NCBI RefSeq assembly: GCF_018614135.1
Contig: NZ_JAGGOW010000019.1
Coordinates: forward strand, 1-64,000
Source: Streptomyces sp. ISL-66
Lineage (GTDB): Bacteria; Actinomycetota; Actinomycetes; Streptomycetales; Streptomycetaceae
DNA: 64,000 bases
Direction of reading: 5' to 3'
The notes under the pieces: generated by a model
Seen by the model: the letters and a program-made list of their open reading frames with translations, nothing else
Databases searched by the model: none
What the model was told of the DNA's origin: nothing
Made by a program: the position numbers and the translations under genes
Part shown: piece by piece, positions 44,504 to 52,955 of the stretch
Layout: every line of letters begins with the position of its first letter
Position numbering within the stretch: position 1 is the first letter of the stretch

Positions 44504-44644
44504 GTGAGTTCTCCCGGTCGAAGGGCGGAGGGGTGCGCGACGGCGGAATCATTCGCACGGCTTTGCGGGGATTGCGTCGTCCATCCATCATCCATCACGT
44601 GAAGGGCGTGCAACCTCCGTCACTTCACACACGTCTTACGCCGT

Positions 44645-45664
44645 ATGACTAATCGGCGGCAACCCCCACGCTGGTGGGCCGAACTGCTGCTCCTGGGGCT
44701 CGTCTACGCGGCGTACTCGGGCGGCAGACTCCTCGCCCGGGGCGACCTACGGCTCGCCGTGGAGCACGGGCTCGCGATCCTGCGCCTGGAGGAGCTGCTG
44801 CGGATCGACTTCGAGCGGCCGCTCAACCGGATCTTCACCGAGCAGAGCGTGCTCGGCATACCCGCCGACTTCGTCTACGCCTCCCTGCACTACCTGGTCA
44901 CCCCGGCCGTGCTGATCTGGCTCTACCGCCGCCGCCCCGCGCAGTATCGATTCGCCAGGACCTGGCTGATGTGCTCCACGCTCCTCGGGCTCATCGGCTT
45001 CGCCCTGGTCCCCACCTGCCCGCCCCGGCTGCTCGACGCCTCGTACGGCTTCGTCGACACGATGGCCCGCTACAGCGGATACGGCTGGTGGGGCGGCGAG
45101 GCCAGCGCACCGCGCGGGCTCGGCTCCTTCACCAACCAGTTCGCCGCGATGCCGAGCCTGCACGTGGGCTGGGCCCTGTGGTGCGGCATCGCGCTGTGGC
45201 GCCACGGACGCCACCCGGTGGTGCGGGCGCTGGGCGCCGCGTACCCCGCCGTCACCGCCCTCGTGGTCATGGGCACGGCCAACCACTACTTCCTCGACGC
45301 CGTCGCCGGGGCCGCCGTCATGGGCGTCGGCTGGCTCGCGGCCCGCGCCGTCGTGCCCGCCGTACCCGCCCGGTCCGCCACCACGTCCGCGGGCTCTGCC
45401 GGGTCTGCCGGGGCCGCCGGGGCCGCCTCGTCCGCCGGGCCCCCCACGTCCGCCGCGTCCGCCACGTCCGCCCGGGACACCGCCCGAGCAGCCGGTTTCC
45501 GCGGTAAGTCCACGATTGTCAGTGGCGGATGGGAGACTTCCGCGGGTGAGCTCCTACCCGTCCAGCGGTCAGCCGCCGCAGAGCCTGCAGCCCCCGGCTC
45601 AGGCGCCCCAGACCCCGCAGCCGAGGATCCCGCAGCCGGCGGCGCTGCGGCAGCGGCTCGCTGA
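44645..45664 (+). CDS. PAP2-superfamily membrane phosphatase/transferase
   Basis: 339 aa with about six transmembrane segments in the first 235 residues. The PAP2_3 active site is FAAMPSLHVGWALW (His) and GTANHYFLDAVAGA (His/Asp). This group includes inositol-phosphoceramide-synthase-like enzymes as well as lipid phosphatases. From about residue 240 the protein becomes a low-complexity Ala/Ser/Gly/Pro tail of about 100 residues. Its last ~119 bp overlap, in another frame, the start of the nuclease gene. Confidence 0.85.
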   Translation: MTNRRQPPRWWAELLLLGLVYAAYSGGRLLARGDLRLAVEHGLAILRLEELLRIDFERPLNRIFTEQSVLGIPADFVYASLHYLVTPAVLIWLYRRRPAQYRFARTWLMCSTLLGLIGFALVPTCPPRLLDASYGFVDTMARYSGYGWWGGEASAPRGLGSFTNQFAAMPSLHVGWALWCGIALWRHGRHPVVRALGAAYPAVTALVVMGTANHYFLDAVAGAAVMGVGWLAARAVVPAVPARSATTSAGSAGSAGAAGAASSAGPPTSAASATSARDTARAAGFRGKSTIVSGGWETSAGELLPVQRSAAAEPAAPGSGAPDPAAEDPAAGGAAAAAR

Positions 45665-46826
45665 GCTGCGCGGCCCCGCCGTACCGCCCCGCCCGCTCGA
45701 CGCGCGTGCGCTGGCGGCCCTCGCCGCCAACCCCGGTTGCGGCAGACGCGCCCTGCTCGACGGCGCCGGCGTGGACAAGACCGTCCTGGCGGCGGCCCTC
45801 GGCTCGCCCGCCCCCTTCGGGCAGTCGCAGTTCGCCATCGTGCGCGGGAACTCCTTCGAGGCCAAGGTCAAGGGCGACGGCGGCGCCGAGCTCCTGCGGC
45901 TCGTGTACGAACACCTCGGCGCGGGAGCCGCGACCGGGTCGGGCGGCCGGGCCGAGCCGCCCGGCGCGGACGCCCTCGTGCCCGACCTCACCGCCGCCGG
46001 GCCGGAAGGCCGCGCCGCCCGCACCGCGCTCGCGCTGCGGGACGCGACCGCCGCCGGGGCCTGGACCCTGCTCGACCACCCCATGCTCGCCCTGGAGGTG
46101 GCCGGGTCTCCGGCCTATCTGGAGCCGGACGCCGTGGTCGTGCGTCCCGACGGCCGCTGGACCGTCGTGGAGATCAAGTCGTTCCCGATGATCGACGGGA
46201 CCGCCGACGCCGCGAAGGTGGGCGCCGCCGCCCGCCAGGCCGCCGTCTACGTGCTCGCCCTGGAGAAGACCGCCGCCAAGCTGACCGGCGCCGAGGTCGG
46301 GCACACCGTGCTGCTGGTCTGCCCCAAGGACTTCTCCAATCTGCCCACCGCCTCTCCCGTCGACATCCGCCGCGAGCGCTCCGTGACCCTGCGCCAGCTG
46401 GAGCGGCTGACCCGGGTCGAGGAGCTGGCCGGGGCCCTGCCCGAGGGGCTCAGCTTCGATCCGGCGCGCTCCGCCGAGGAGCTGACCGAGGCCGTCTCGG
46501 CCGTGTCCGCCGCCTATGCCCCCGAGTGCCTCGCCGCCTGCGAGCTGGCCTTCCACTGCCGGGAACGGGCCCGCGGGGCCGACGAGGTCACCGCGCTGGG
46601 CCGCTCCGTACGGGGCGAGCTGGGCGCGCTGACCACCGTCGAAGCCGCCCTCGCGGCGTCCCTGCCGGGCCCGGAGGGCGAGGCCGTCGGCGCCGCCGGC
46701 TTCCGGGCCGCGGCCGGAGCCGACCCGACCGCGGCCGCGCTGCGGTACGCCGCCCGGCTGCGCGCCGAAGCGCTGGAGCAGGCTCCCGCCCGGATCCGCC
46801 AGGAGGCCTCCGCATGTCCTTGCTGA
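45546..46826 (+). CDS. Cas4/RecB-like PD-(D/E)XK nuclease with predicted Fe-S cluster
   Basis: About 426 aa from GTG 45546 (GGGAG 11 nt upstream; in-frame GTG 45522 and TTG 45516 are alternatives). After a Pro/Gln-rich head, motif I is GNSFEAKV (Gly-x3-Glu, about 101-105). The catalytic core is YLEPDAVVV (Asp195) and VVEIKSFP (Glu209-x-Lys211), and motif IV is RQAAVY (Gln231-x3-Tyr235). Cys65 plus Cys328-x3-Cys332-x5-Cys338 form the four-cysteine pattern that holds a 4Fe-4S cluster in Cas4, AddB and Dna2. It overlaps the next gene by 13 bp and belongs to a three-gene unit with an SF1B helicase. Biological role unknown. Confidence 0.85.
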   Translation: MSSYPSSGQPPQSLQPPAQAPQTPQPRIPQPAALRQRLAELRGPAVPPRPLDARALAALAANPGCGRRALLDGAGVDKTVLAAALGSPAPFGQSQFAIVRGNSFEAKVKGDGGAELLRLVYEHLGAGAATGSGGRAEPPGADALVPDLTAAGPEGRAARTALALRDATAAGAWTLLDHPMLALEVAGSPAYLEPDAVVVRPDGRWTVVEIKSFPMIDGTADAAKVGAAARQAAVYVLALEKTAAKLTGAEVGHTVLLVCPKDFSNLPTASPVDIRRERSVTLRQLERLTRVEELAGALPEGLSFDPARSAEELTEAVSAVSAAYAPECLAACELAFHCRERARGADEVTALGRSVRGELGALTTVEAALAASLPGPEGEAVGAAGFRAAAGADPTAAALRYAARLRAEALEQAPARIRQEASACPC

Positions 46827-48415
46827 ACACCCTGGCCCGGCTGGAGGCCGTCCGGGCCGGCCGGGCCCAGGCGCTGGCGACCGTACGGCACCGGCATCTG
46901 AGCGAGCGCCCGCTGGTCCTCGTACCGCTGACGACGGCGGGCGAGGCCGGGGCTCCGCTCGGGGCGATGTTCGGCACCGATCCGCACGAGCCGCGGATCC
47001 TGGTCGTACCGCAGCCGCGCGACCGCGACCTGCGCTGGGAGTTCCTGGCGGAGCTCGCCGCGTACGTGGTCCCGTACATCGACGGCTACGCGGACGAGGT
47101 CGAGCTCATCGAGCGCGGCGAGACCGATCCGGAGACCGGGCTCAAGGCCACGGCCGAGCTGTGCCTGGACGCGCCGCAGCTGATCGTGCCGAGCCGCGCG
47201 GGCATCGAGTACGTACGGCTGCTGGGCCGGTCCATGCGGTTCCGCCGGACCGCCGAGGAGGACCCCGAGAACCCGTATCCGGCGCCCGCGCGGGTACCGC
47301 TGCTGGGGCGCTGGTTCACGCACCTCGCGGAGCGCTCCCGGGTGCCGGGGTCCTCGATGCTGCTGTCGGCGACGGATCTGCTGGCCCGGCACTGGGCGAC
47401 CGGCCAGAGCAACCTGGAGGACCAGCACCTGGGGGCGCTGCTGGCGTGGATCGACCCGCCGGCGGGGAAGTCCGGCGCCGAGTGGGCGCTGCGCGCGGAG
47501 CTCGGCCGGGGCGCGGACGGGCAGTTGCTGGTTCCGCCCGCCGGTCCGGCCACCGATCCGGCCTTCGACAACAAGCTCCTGGCTCCGGCCCTCGCGAAGT
47601 ACGACGCGGCGCGGACCGCCGCGCCCGACGGTGAGGGGCGGCGGTCCGCGGAACGGGTGGTGCGCCGGCTGGTCGAGGAGCAGATGCGGAGCACCTGGGA
47701 CGCGACCTGGCAGGCCGTCCGGCTGCTGCGCGAACTGCCCGCCGGGGAGCGGACGGTGGACCGCTGGACCGGCGACCGCTGGTCGTACACGGCGCACCGG
47801 GACCGGGTCCGCTCGGGCGAAGCCCCGCAGCCGCGCCGCGACGACGCGGTGACGGCGGCCGCGAAGCTGGCCGCGCGGGAGCGCGAGCAGGTCAAGCTCG
47901 GCGCGCACGAGGCCCTGGACGACCCGCTGGTGATGGCGGGCCGGCGGCACGCGGGCGAGGCCTTCGCCGGCGAGGTCGTCGAAGTGGTCATGGAGTGGAC
48001 GCAAGCGAAGCGGCCGAGCCCGCGCCCGCTGGTGACGGTGGCCACGGAGGACCGGCCGCAGCTCACCGAGGGCAGCGGTGAGGGCGGCAGCGGCGGTGCC
48101 AAGGTGTTCCGCTCGCTGGACGGCCGCCCCCAGAGCGCCCGGTTCGTCCGCTGGGAGGAGGAAGGCCGGCTCGTGCTGCGCCTCCTCGACAAGATGGGCC
48201 GCGGCAGGGAACCGGAGGCCGGCTCGGTGCCCGAGAAGGGCGACCGGGTGTGCTGGACGCTGTTCGAGCACGATTCGCGCGGCGGCCCGAAGCTGCCGGA
48301 CCCCGAGCAGATCCCGTGGACCCACGGCGGACCGCCCGCGCACCTGACCACCGGCGCCGCGGCCACGCCGCCGCTGCCGCTGCCCGACCCCGTGACCGAC
48401 GAGGACCTGCTGTGA
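46814..48415 (+). CDS. Unknown 533-aa protein between nuclease and helicase
   Basis: 533 aa from ATG 46814, with AGGAGG (46801-46806) 7 nt upstream. I recognise no known domain. Residues 1-250 look mixed alpha/beta (RPLVLVPLTTAGEAG; EFLAELAAYVVPYIDGYADE). Residues 280-430 are helical and strongly charged with many Arg. Residues about 440-510 are beta-rich (ARFVRWEEEGRLVLRLLDKM; KGDRVCWTLFEHDS) and look like a small beta-barrel. It overlaps both neighbours (13 bp and GTGA), so it is made stoichiometrically with the nuclease and helicase. It may be the physical bridge or DNA-binding part of one complex; this is inference. Confidence 0.8.
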   Translation: MSLLNTLARLEAVRAGRAQALATVRHRHLSERPLVLVPLTTAGEAGAPLGAMFGTDPHEPRILVVPQPRDRDLRWEFLAELAAYVVPYIDGYADEVELIERGETDPETGLKATAELCLDAPQLIVPSRAGIEYVRLLGRSMRFRRTAEEDPENPYPAPARVPLLGRWFTHLAERSRVPGSSMLLSATDLLARHWATGQSNLEDQHLGALLAWIDPPAGKSGAEWALRAELGRGADGQLLVPPAGPATDPAFDNKLLAPALAKYDAARTAAPDGEGRRSAERVVRRLVEEQMRSTWDATWQAVRLLRELPAGERTVDRWTGDRWSYTAHRDRVRSGEAPQPRRDDAVTAAAKLAAREREQVKLGAHEALDDPLVMAGRRHAGEAFAGEVVEVVMEWTQAKRPSPRPLVTVATEDRPQLTEGSGEGGSGGAKVFRSLDGRPQSARFVRWEEEGRLVLRLLDKMGRGREPEAGSVPEKGDRVCWTLFEHDSRGGPKLPDPEQIPWTHGGPPAHLTTGAAATPPLPLPDPVTDEDLL

Positions 48416-49740
48416 GTTTCGATCCGGGCACCGAGGCCGACCGTGCCGTCGACGCCATCCTTCGCGACACCGTGAGCGGCAGGGCGCGGGGCGTGGTCGT
48501 CGACTCCCCGCCCGGGGCGGGCAAGTCCACGCTGGTGGTGCGGGCCGCGCGGGAGCTGGCCGCGGCCGGGCGCCGGCTGATGGTCGTCGCGCAGACCAAC
48601 GCGCAGGTCGACGACCTGGTGCTGCGACTGCACGGCAAGGACCCGGAGCTGAAGGTCGGCCGGCTGCACAGCAGCGACGCGGAGGCCTACGATCCGGCCC
48701 TGCGCGAGCTGGACTCGGTGGTCCTCTCCTCGAAGGCGGCGGACCTCGCCGGGCTGCCGGTCACCATCTCCACGGCGGCCAAGTGGGCCTGGGTCAAGGA
48801 CGTGGAGCCCTGGGAGCACGCCATCGTGGACGAGGCCTACCAGATGCGCTCGGACGCGCTGCTGGCCGTGGCCGGGCTGTTCGACCGGGCCCTGTTCGTC
48901 GGCGACCCCGGGCAGCTGGACCCCTTCAGCGTGGTCGGCGCCGAGCAGTGGGCGGGCCTGTCCTACGACCCCTCCGCCTCGGCGGTCAGCACCCTGCTCG
49001 CCCACAACCCGACGCTGCCGCAGCACCGGCTGCCGGTGTCGTGGCGGCTGCCGGCCTCCGCCGCACCACTGGTCTCCCGCGCGTTCTACCCGTACACGCA
49101 GTTCCGCAGCGGCACGGGCCCCGGCGAGCGCCGGCTGTCCTACGGGGTGGCGGGCGACGGCTCGGGCCCCGACCGGGTGCTGGACGAGGCCGCCGAGTCG
49201 GGGTGGGGGCTGCTGGAGCTCCCGGCCCGGCACACGCCGCGCACCGATCCGGAGGCGGTACGGGCCGTGGCCCTGGTGGTCCGCCGGGCGCTGGACCGGG
49301 GCGCGGTGACCGTGGACGAGCTGCCCGGCGGCCCGTCCCCGCTGACGGCCGACCGGATCGCGGTGGGCACGGCCCACCGCGACCAGGCGGCGGCGGTCCG
49401 CGCGGCGCTGGCCGCCCTGGGCGTCACCGGGGTCACGGTGGACACCGCGAACCGGCTGCAGGGGCGCGAGTACGACCTCACGGTCGTCCTGCACCCCCTG
49501 TCGGGCCGCCCGGACGCGACCGCCTTCCACCTGGAGACGGGCCGGCTGTGCGTCCTGGCCTCGCGGCACCGGCACGCCTGCGTGGTGGTGGCCCGGGCGG
49601 GGATAGCGGAACTGCTGGACGAGCACCCGTCGACGGAGCCGGTGCAGCTGGGCGTGACGATGAAGTTCCCGGACGGCTGGGAGGCGAACCACTCGGTACT
49701 GGCGCACCTGGCGGAACACCGGGTGAGCTGGCGGCCCTGA
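48412..49740 (+). CDS. SF1B (Dna2/UPF1-type) helicase, short form
   Basis: 442 aa. Walker A SPPGAGKST (32-40), motif Ia VAQTNAQVDDLV, Walker B IVDEAYQ (Asp140-Glu141), motif III GDPGQLDP (164-171), motif IV VSWRLP, motif V DTANRLQGREYD (344-355) and motif VI ASRHRHACVVV (383-393) are all intact, so ATPase and probably helicase activity are expected. The protein is much shorter than usual UPF1-like helicases and starts almost at motif I, so the 1B barrel/stalk is missing or supplied by the upstream protein. It starts at GTG overlapping the previous stop (GTGA). Longer frames upstream are out-of-phase shadows. Confidence 0.88.
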   Translation: MSFDPGTEADRAVDAILRDTVSGRARGVVVDSPPGAGKSTLVVRAARELAAAGRRLMVVAQTNAQVDDLVLRLHGKDPELKVGRLHSSDAEAYDPALRELDSVVLSSKAADLAGLPVTISTAAKWAWVKDVEPWEHAIVDEAYQMRSDALLAVAGLFDRALFVGDPGQLDPFSVVGAEQWAGLSYDPSASAVSTLLAHNPTLPQHRLPVSWRLPASAAPLVSRAFYPYTQFRSGTGPGERRLSYGVAGDGSGPDRVLDEAAESGWGLLELPARHTPRTDPEAVRAVALVVRRALDRGAVTVDELPGGPSPLTADRIAVGTAHRDQAAAVRAALAALGVTGVTVDTANRLQGREYDLTVVLHPLSGRPDATAFHLETGRLCVLASRHRHACVVVARAGIAELLDEHPSTEPVQLGVTMKFPDGWEANHSVLAHLAEHRVSWRP

Positions 49741-49986
49741 CGGGGGCCCGGGATCGCGGTGGAGGGGTGAGGGGTGGAGGGGTCGGCGGCGGCCGGTCAC
49801 CTGCTCGATGCCCTCGTCACGGTGCCGGTCCGGTTCCCCCTGCGCACCATCGGCCGTACACGTGTTCCCGACCGTACGCAGCCGCGCGCGGGCACGCTCG
49901 GGCCATCTTGCGCGACGCTGGACAATGGACGGTGGCCCGGAAGCTTTTCGGTCCCACGCCTTCCCACGTGCAGCAGGAGGACACGC

Positions 49987-50334
49987 ATGGCAGAGCCCGA
50001 GCGGACCGAGCGCAGGCTGCGGCCCGCGCAGCTGCTCTTCGAGCCGTCGGAGACCGTCACCGACCCGGAACACTTCTTCGACCTCGAATCGATCGACGAC
50101 CCGCGCGAGCTGCTCATCCGGGCGACGGAGCTGACACTGGCCTTCCGGGCGGCGCAGGAGCGGGCGGTGGAGTTCCAGGCGGTGGCGGCCGCGCAGTTGG
50201 CGGACCCCAGGCGGTTCGACCGGTTGCCGGCGGCGGCGATCGCGGAGCAGGCGGAGTGGACCGAGGACTACGCGCGGAAGATGATCGAATTCGGCGAATC
50301 CCTCCTCCGCGGCAGCGCTCCCGAGCTTCCGTAG
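49987..50334 (+). CDS. Small conserved hypothetical protein
   Basis: 115 aa with an excellent ribosome site (AGGAGG 6 nt before ATG 49987). Acidic N-half (PSETVTDPEHFFDLESIDDP) and helical rest with many Ala/Arg/Glu. No signal, no membrane segment. No family recognised. It lies 246 bp after the helicase gene, so it probably has its own promoter. Confidence 0.7.
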   Translation: MAEPERTERRLRPAQLLFEPSETVTDPEHFFDLESIDDPRELLIRATELTLAFRAAQERAVEFQAVAAAQLADPRRFDRLPAAAIAEQAEWTEDYARKMIEFGESLLRGSAPELP

Positions 50335-50586
50335 GCCCCCTCCGGGGCGGAGGGCCGCGGGGGCGGGGCCGCCCGGCGGAGGGCCGCTCCGTCGTCCCTC
50401 GCTTCGGACGGCGCGAAGACCGGTCGCGCGAGCGCGTGCTCGGGAGGGAGCGGCCCGCGCGCCCGACCACCGCCCCCTCACCACCACTGGCATATGCGGG
50501 GCGCAACATACCCCAGTCGGCCCCCGCATGTCCCGGTTTTCATAACTCTCGGGGATCGAACCGCTACGGCGGGTAGACCTTGGCAT

Positions 50587-51207
50587 ATGACGACCCTGAC
50601 GAGCTGTCCCGCCATCGACGCGCGCACCCCGCGGACTCCGCGGACGCCGGCCACACACGTCACCCCGACCGGCGCCGCCTGGCTCGCCTCGGCGTCCGCA
50701 CACCCCCACCGCACGCTCTCCGCCTGGCAGGCCCGGCCCACCGCGCCCGCCGTGCTGCCCTGCGGGACCGCCTTCGACGTCGTCAACGTCCCGCTCGTCC
50801 TCGGCCGCCGCATGCTCGACCTCCTCTGGGCCGAAGGCCCCGGCTCCGGGCCCGCCGCCGTGCACCGCGGGCGGATGCTGCTCTTCGCCGCCCCCGGCAC
50901 CGCCCACCGGCTCCCCGCGCTCCTGGCCTGGGAGGAATGGGCCGCTCCCGCCGCCCCGGCCGCCTCCACCTCCCCCGCCGCCCCGGCCGCTTCCACTGCC
51001 CCGGCCGCCGCCGCCCCGCTGTGCCACGGCCGCGGCGACGCCGTCACCGTGCCCCCGCTGGCCGCCGGCCCCGGGCCGTCCCGCTGGCTGGTGGCGCCCG
51101 ACACCCGGCTGCCCTGGCTGCCCGGACCGGAGGCCCTGCTGTGGGCCTTCGTCCGTGCCGCCCGAGCTGCGGATATCGATTTTTCCGATCGCCGGTCGGG
51201 GTGCTAA
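50587..51207 (+). CDS. Streptomyces conserved protein, prim-pol-annotated family (no catalytic motif seen)
   Basis: 206 aa from ATG 50587. TAPAVLPCGTAFDVVNVPLV, GRRMLDLLWAEGPGSGPAAV, HRGRMLLFAAPGTAHRLPAL and VAPDTRLPWLPGPEALLWAF are stretches I recall from Streptomyces proteins labelled bifunctional DNA primase/polymerase-like, but no metal-binding acidic motif of an active prim-pol is visible. An Ala/Pro/Ser-rich insert (about 122-148) interrupts the domain. It ends 18 bp before tRNA-Lys. Confidence 0.6.
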   Translation: MTTLTSCPAIDARTPRTPRTPATHVTPTGAAWLASASAHPHRTLSAWQARPTAPAVLPCGTAFDVVNVPLVLGRRMLDLLWAEGPGSGPAAVHRGRMLLFAAPGTAHRLPALLAWEEWAAPAAPAASTSPAAPAASTAPAAAAPLCHGRGDAVTVPPLAAGPGPSRWLVAPDTRLPWLPGPEALLWAFVRAARAADIDFSDRRSGC

Positions 51208-51225
51208 TGTCTTCCTCGTCACCAA

Positions 51226-51299
51226 GCGCCGCTAGCTCAGTTGGTTAGAGCAGCTGACTCTTAATCAGCGGGTCCGGGGTTCGAGTCCCTGGCGGCGCA
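51226..51299 (+). tRNA. tRNA-Lys (CTT), copy 1
   Basis: 74-nt cloverleaf. Acceptor GCGCCGC/GCGGCGC, anticodon loop CTCTTAA (CTT), T-arm with GGGTTCGAGTCCC, discriminator A. No encoded CCA. Identical over all 74 nt to the tRNA on the other strand at 60409-60482. Confidence 0.97.
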
Positions 51300-51311
51300 C
51301 AGACGGAGAAG

Positions 51312-51338
51312 GGCCCCCACGCGAGTGGGGGCCTTTTT
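51312..51338 (+). terminator. Rho-independent terminator after tRNA-Lys copy 1
   Basis: 9-bp stem (51312-51320 with 51325-51333), GCGA tetraloop and five T. Confidence 0.88.
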
Positions 51339-51374
51339 CGTGTGCGGCCGCACGCGCATCCGCCACGGCCCTCG

Positions 51375-52610
51375 CTACCGCGTGATCTTCACCGTGTACG
51401 CGCCCGACTGCGTCCGGTCCGCCACCTCGATGGTGATCCGCTCGCCCGGCACCGTGAACGTCTCGCCCACCTCCAGCGGCGCGTCCGCCAGCGGCGGGTA
51501 GACCGACCGGTCCCAGCACGCCTCGGTGTCCGGATGCGCGTCCACGACCTCGATGGGCCCGCCACCCGACGCCGCCTCGTTGCGGACGCGGTAGACGAGG
51601 ACGCCCTCCGTACACGTCTCCCCGTCGTTGCCGGCGGAGCCCCGCGCCTCGACGGCGATCGCGCTGCCGGAGCCCGTACGGACCACGGCGAGCCGGGTGC
51701 CGCCCGTGCCGCCCCGGGGCGGGGCGTCGGAGAGGGGCTGGAGGGTGTGCAGGGAGGAGCCCGACGGCACGCAGTCGATCTGGGAGGCGTCCAGCCAGCC
51801 CAGCTTCCACTTCTGCCAGGCGAAGAGGTCCGGGGCCATGCCGAACTGGCTGCCCATGACGTCCCAGTCGCCCACGTAGGTGTCCCAATCGCCCTTCCCG
51901 TCCGTCGGCCGGTGGTACAGGTCGGGCAGGTCGAAGACGTGTCCGGTCTCGTGGGCCAGCACGTTGCGGTCCGGCGGGTGCTTCTCGAAGACCGTGACGA
52001 TGCGGCGCAGCTGCGTACCGTCGGCGCTGATCGGGCGGTCGAAGTTGACGACCTTGGTGGCGTCCGAGTCGACCCCGGGGGCGTCCGGGTCGGCCACGAA
52101 GTAGACGACGTCGTACCGGCTGAAGTCCACCTCCCGGTCGGCGGCCGCCACGGCGTCGCGCAGGTAGGCGGCACGGTCCTCCGGGGCCCAGTCGCGCTGT
52201 ATTCCGTAGGCCGCCGAGGGCTTCGGCATCTTGACCCACTGCTTCTGCGGGTGGGGGACCAGCCGGAACCGGCCGTACGAGGCGCGCTCGAAGAAGTCGC
52301 TGGTCGCCGGGAAGTAGTCGCCGGTGAGCTGCTCGGTCGTCAGGGTGGTGCGGTGGTCGGGGAAGGAGAGGAAGACCATGACCGCGTTGAGGGTGCGTTC
52401 GGGCCTGGGGTAGGCGCCGTTCCAGGTGTCCAGGCCCAGGGAATGGTGCGCGGCGGTGCGGGTCAGTGCGCAGGGCCCGGAACCGGGGGCGGCGACCGCG
52501 GGGCCCGCGACGAGCGACATGGCGGCGAGTGCCGTCAGGGAAGTGAGGGCCGCCGCCGTGGTTCGCAAGGTGGAGCGGTCCACTCCCCCGGGTGTCTGCT
52601 GTCGCGGCAC
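51375..52610 (-). CDS. Secreted M6-family metalloprotease
   Basis: 411 aa from GTG 52610 (GGAGG 5 nt upstream). Signal peptide of about 40 residues ending AVA-AP. The zinc site is LAHETGHVFDLPDLYH (His-Glu-x2-His), followed by the M6 Met-turn segment DVMGSQFG. RTLNAVMVFLSFPD is the usual start of the catalytic domain. The C-terminal ~110 residues form a beta-rich domain with Cys residues likely to form disulfides. An extracellular protease, immune-inhibitor-A-like. The 345-bp gap upstream should hold its promoter. Confidence 0.92.
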   Translation of the reverse strand: MPRQQTPGGVDRSTLRTTAAALTSLTALAAMSLVAGPAVAAPGSGPCALTRTAAHHSLGLDTWNGAYPRPERTLNAVMVFLSFPDHRTTLTTEQLTGDYFPATSDFFERASYGRFRLVPHPQKQWVKMPKPSAAYGIQRDWAPEDRAAYLRDAVAAADREVDFSRYDVVYFVADPDAPGVDSDATKVVNFDRPISADGTQLRRIVTVFEKHPPDRNVLAHETGHVFDLPDLYHRPTDGKGDWDTYVGDWDVMGSQFGMAPDLFAWQKWKLGWLDASQIDCVPSGSSLHTLQPLSDAPPRGGTGGTRLAVVRTGSGSAIAVEARGSAGNDGETCTEGVLVYRVRNEAASGGGPIEVVDAHPDTEACWDRSVYPPLADAPLEVGETFTVPGERITIEVADRTQSGAYTVKITR

Positions 52611-52955
52611 ATCGACCTCCGGTGGTGGATTGGTACCTGTTCATCCACTTTGAGGCGATTGTCTTACTAATGCCCTGTTCCGCTGCCCCACACGAGTGAG
52701 CACCAGGGCAAGCCGGTGACGTGCGGGTTCACGCGCCCACCTACAGAACGTCACGACCGATCAGATGAGGTCAGCAGCGGGCGCAGTGCGGTCACAGCCG
52801 TGCAGGAACGATCACGCGGGCACGTGCCGACGAACCGTCACCCCACTGAACTCCCGCGTCCCCCACGGCGACGCCGCTGGATAGGGCCGTACGGCAGCCT
52901 CTATGATCGGCAGACTTTCCTGCACGGACACCCACACGCACTGCGGGAGCCAACG
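52611..52955. other. 345-bp divergent promoter region (M6 protease / cdgA)
   Basis: No gene fits here: frames open upstream of cdgA lack a ribosome site and family similarity. The region holds a BldD-like box (52785-52795) and an AT-rich patch around 52630-52680 near the protease start. Confidence 0.5.
52785..52795. promoter_or_regulatory. BldD-like box upstream of cdgA
   Basis: AGTGCGGTCAC fits the core AGTG-N3-TCAC of the BldD consensus. cdgA is an established BldD target in S. coelicolor, so the context is right, but the middle differs from the full consensus. Confidence 0.4.

Noticed and set aside
47086..51225. 1379-codon open frame on the minus strand across the nuclease-helicase region
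   Set aside because: It is a GC-rich antisense shadow: it crosses several well-supported plus-strand genes and translates into low-complexity Arg/Gly/Ala sequence without any domain.
52716..52955. Longer N-terminus of CdgA starting at 52716
   Set aside because: No ribosome site there and no similarity to known domains; GTG 52956 has a clear GGGAG at the right distance.
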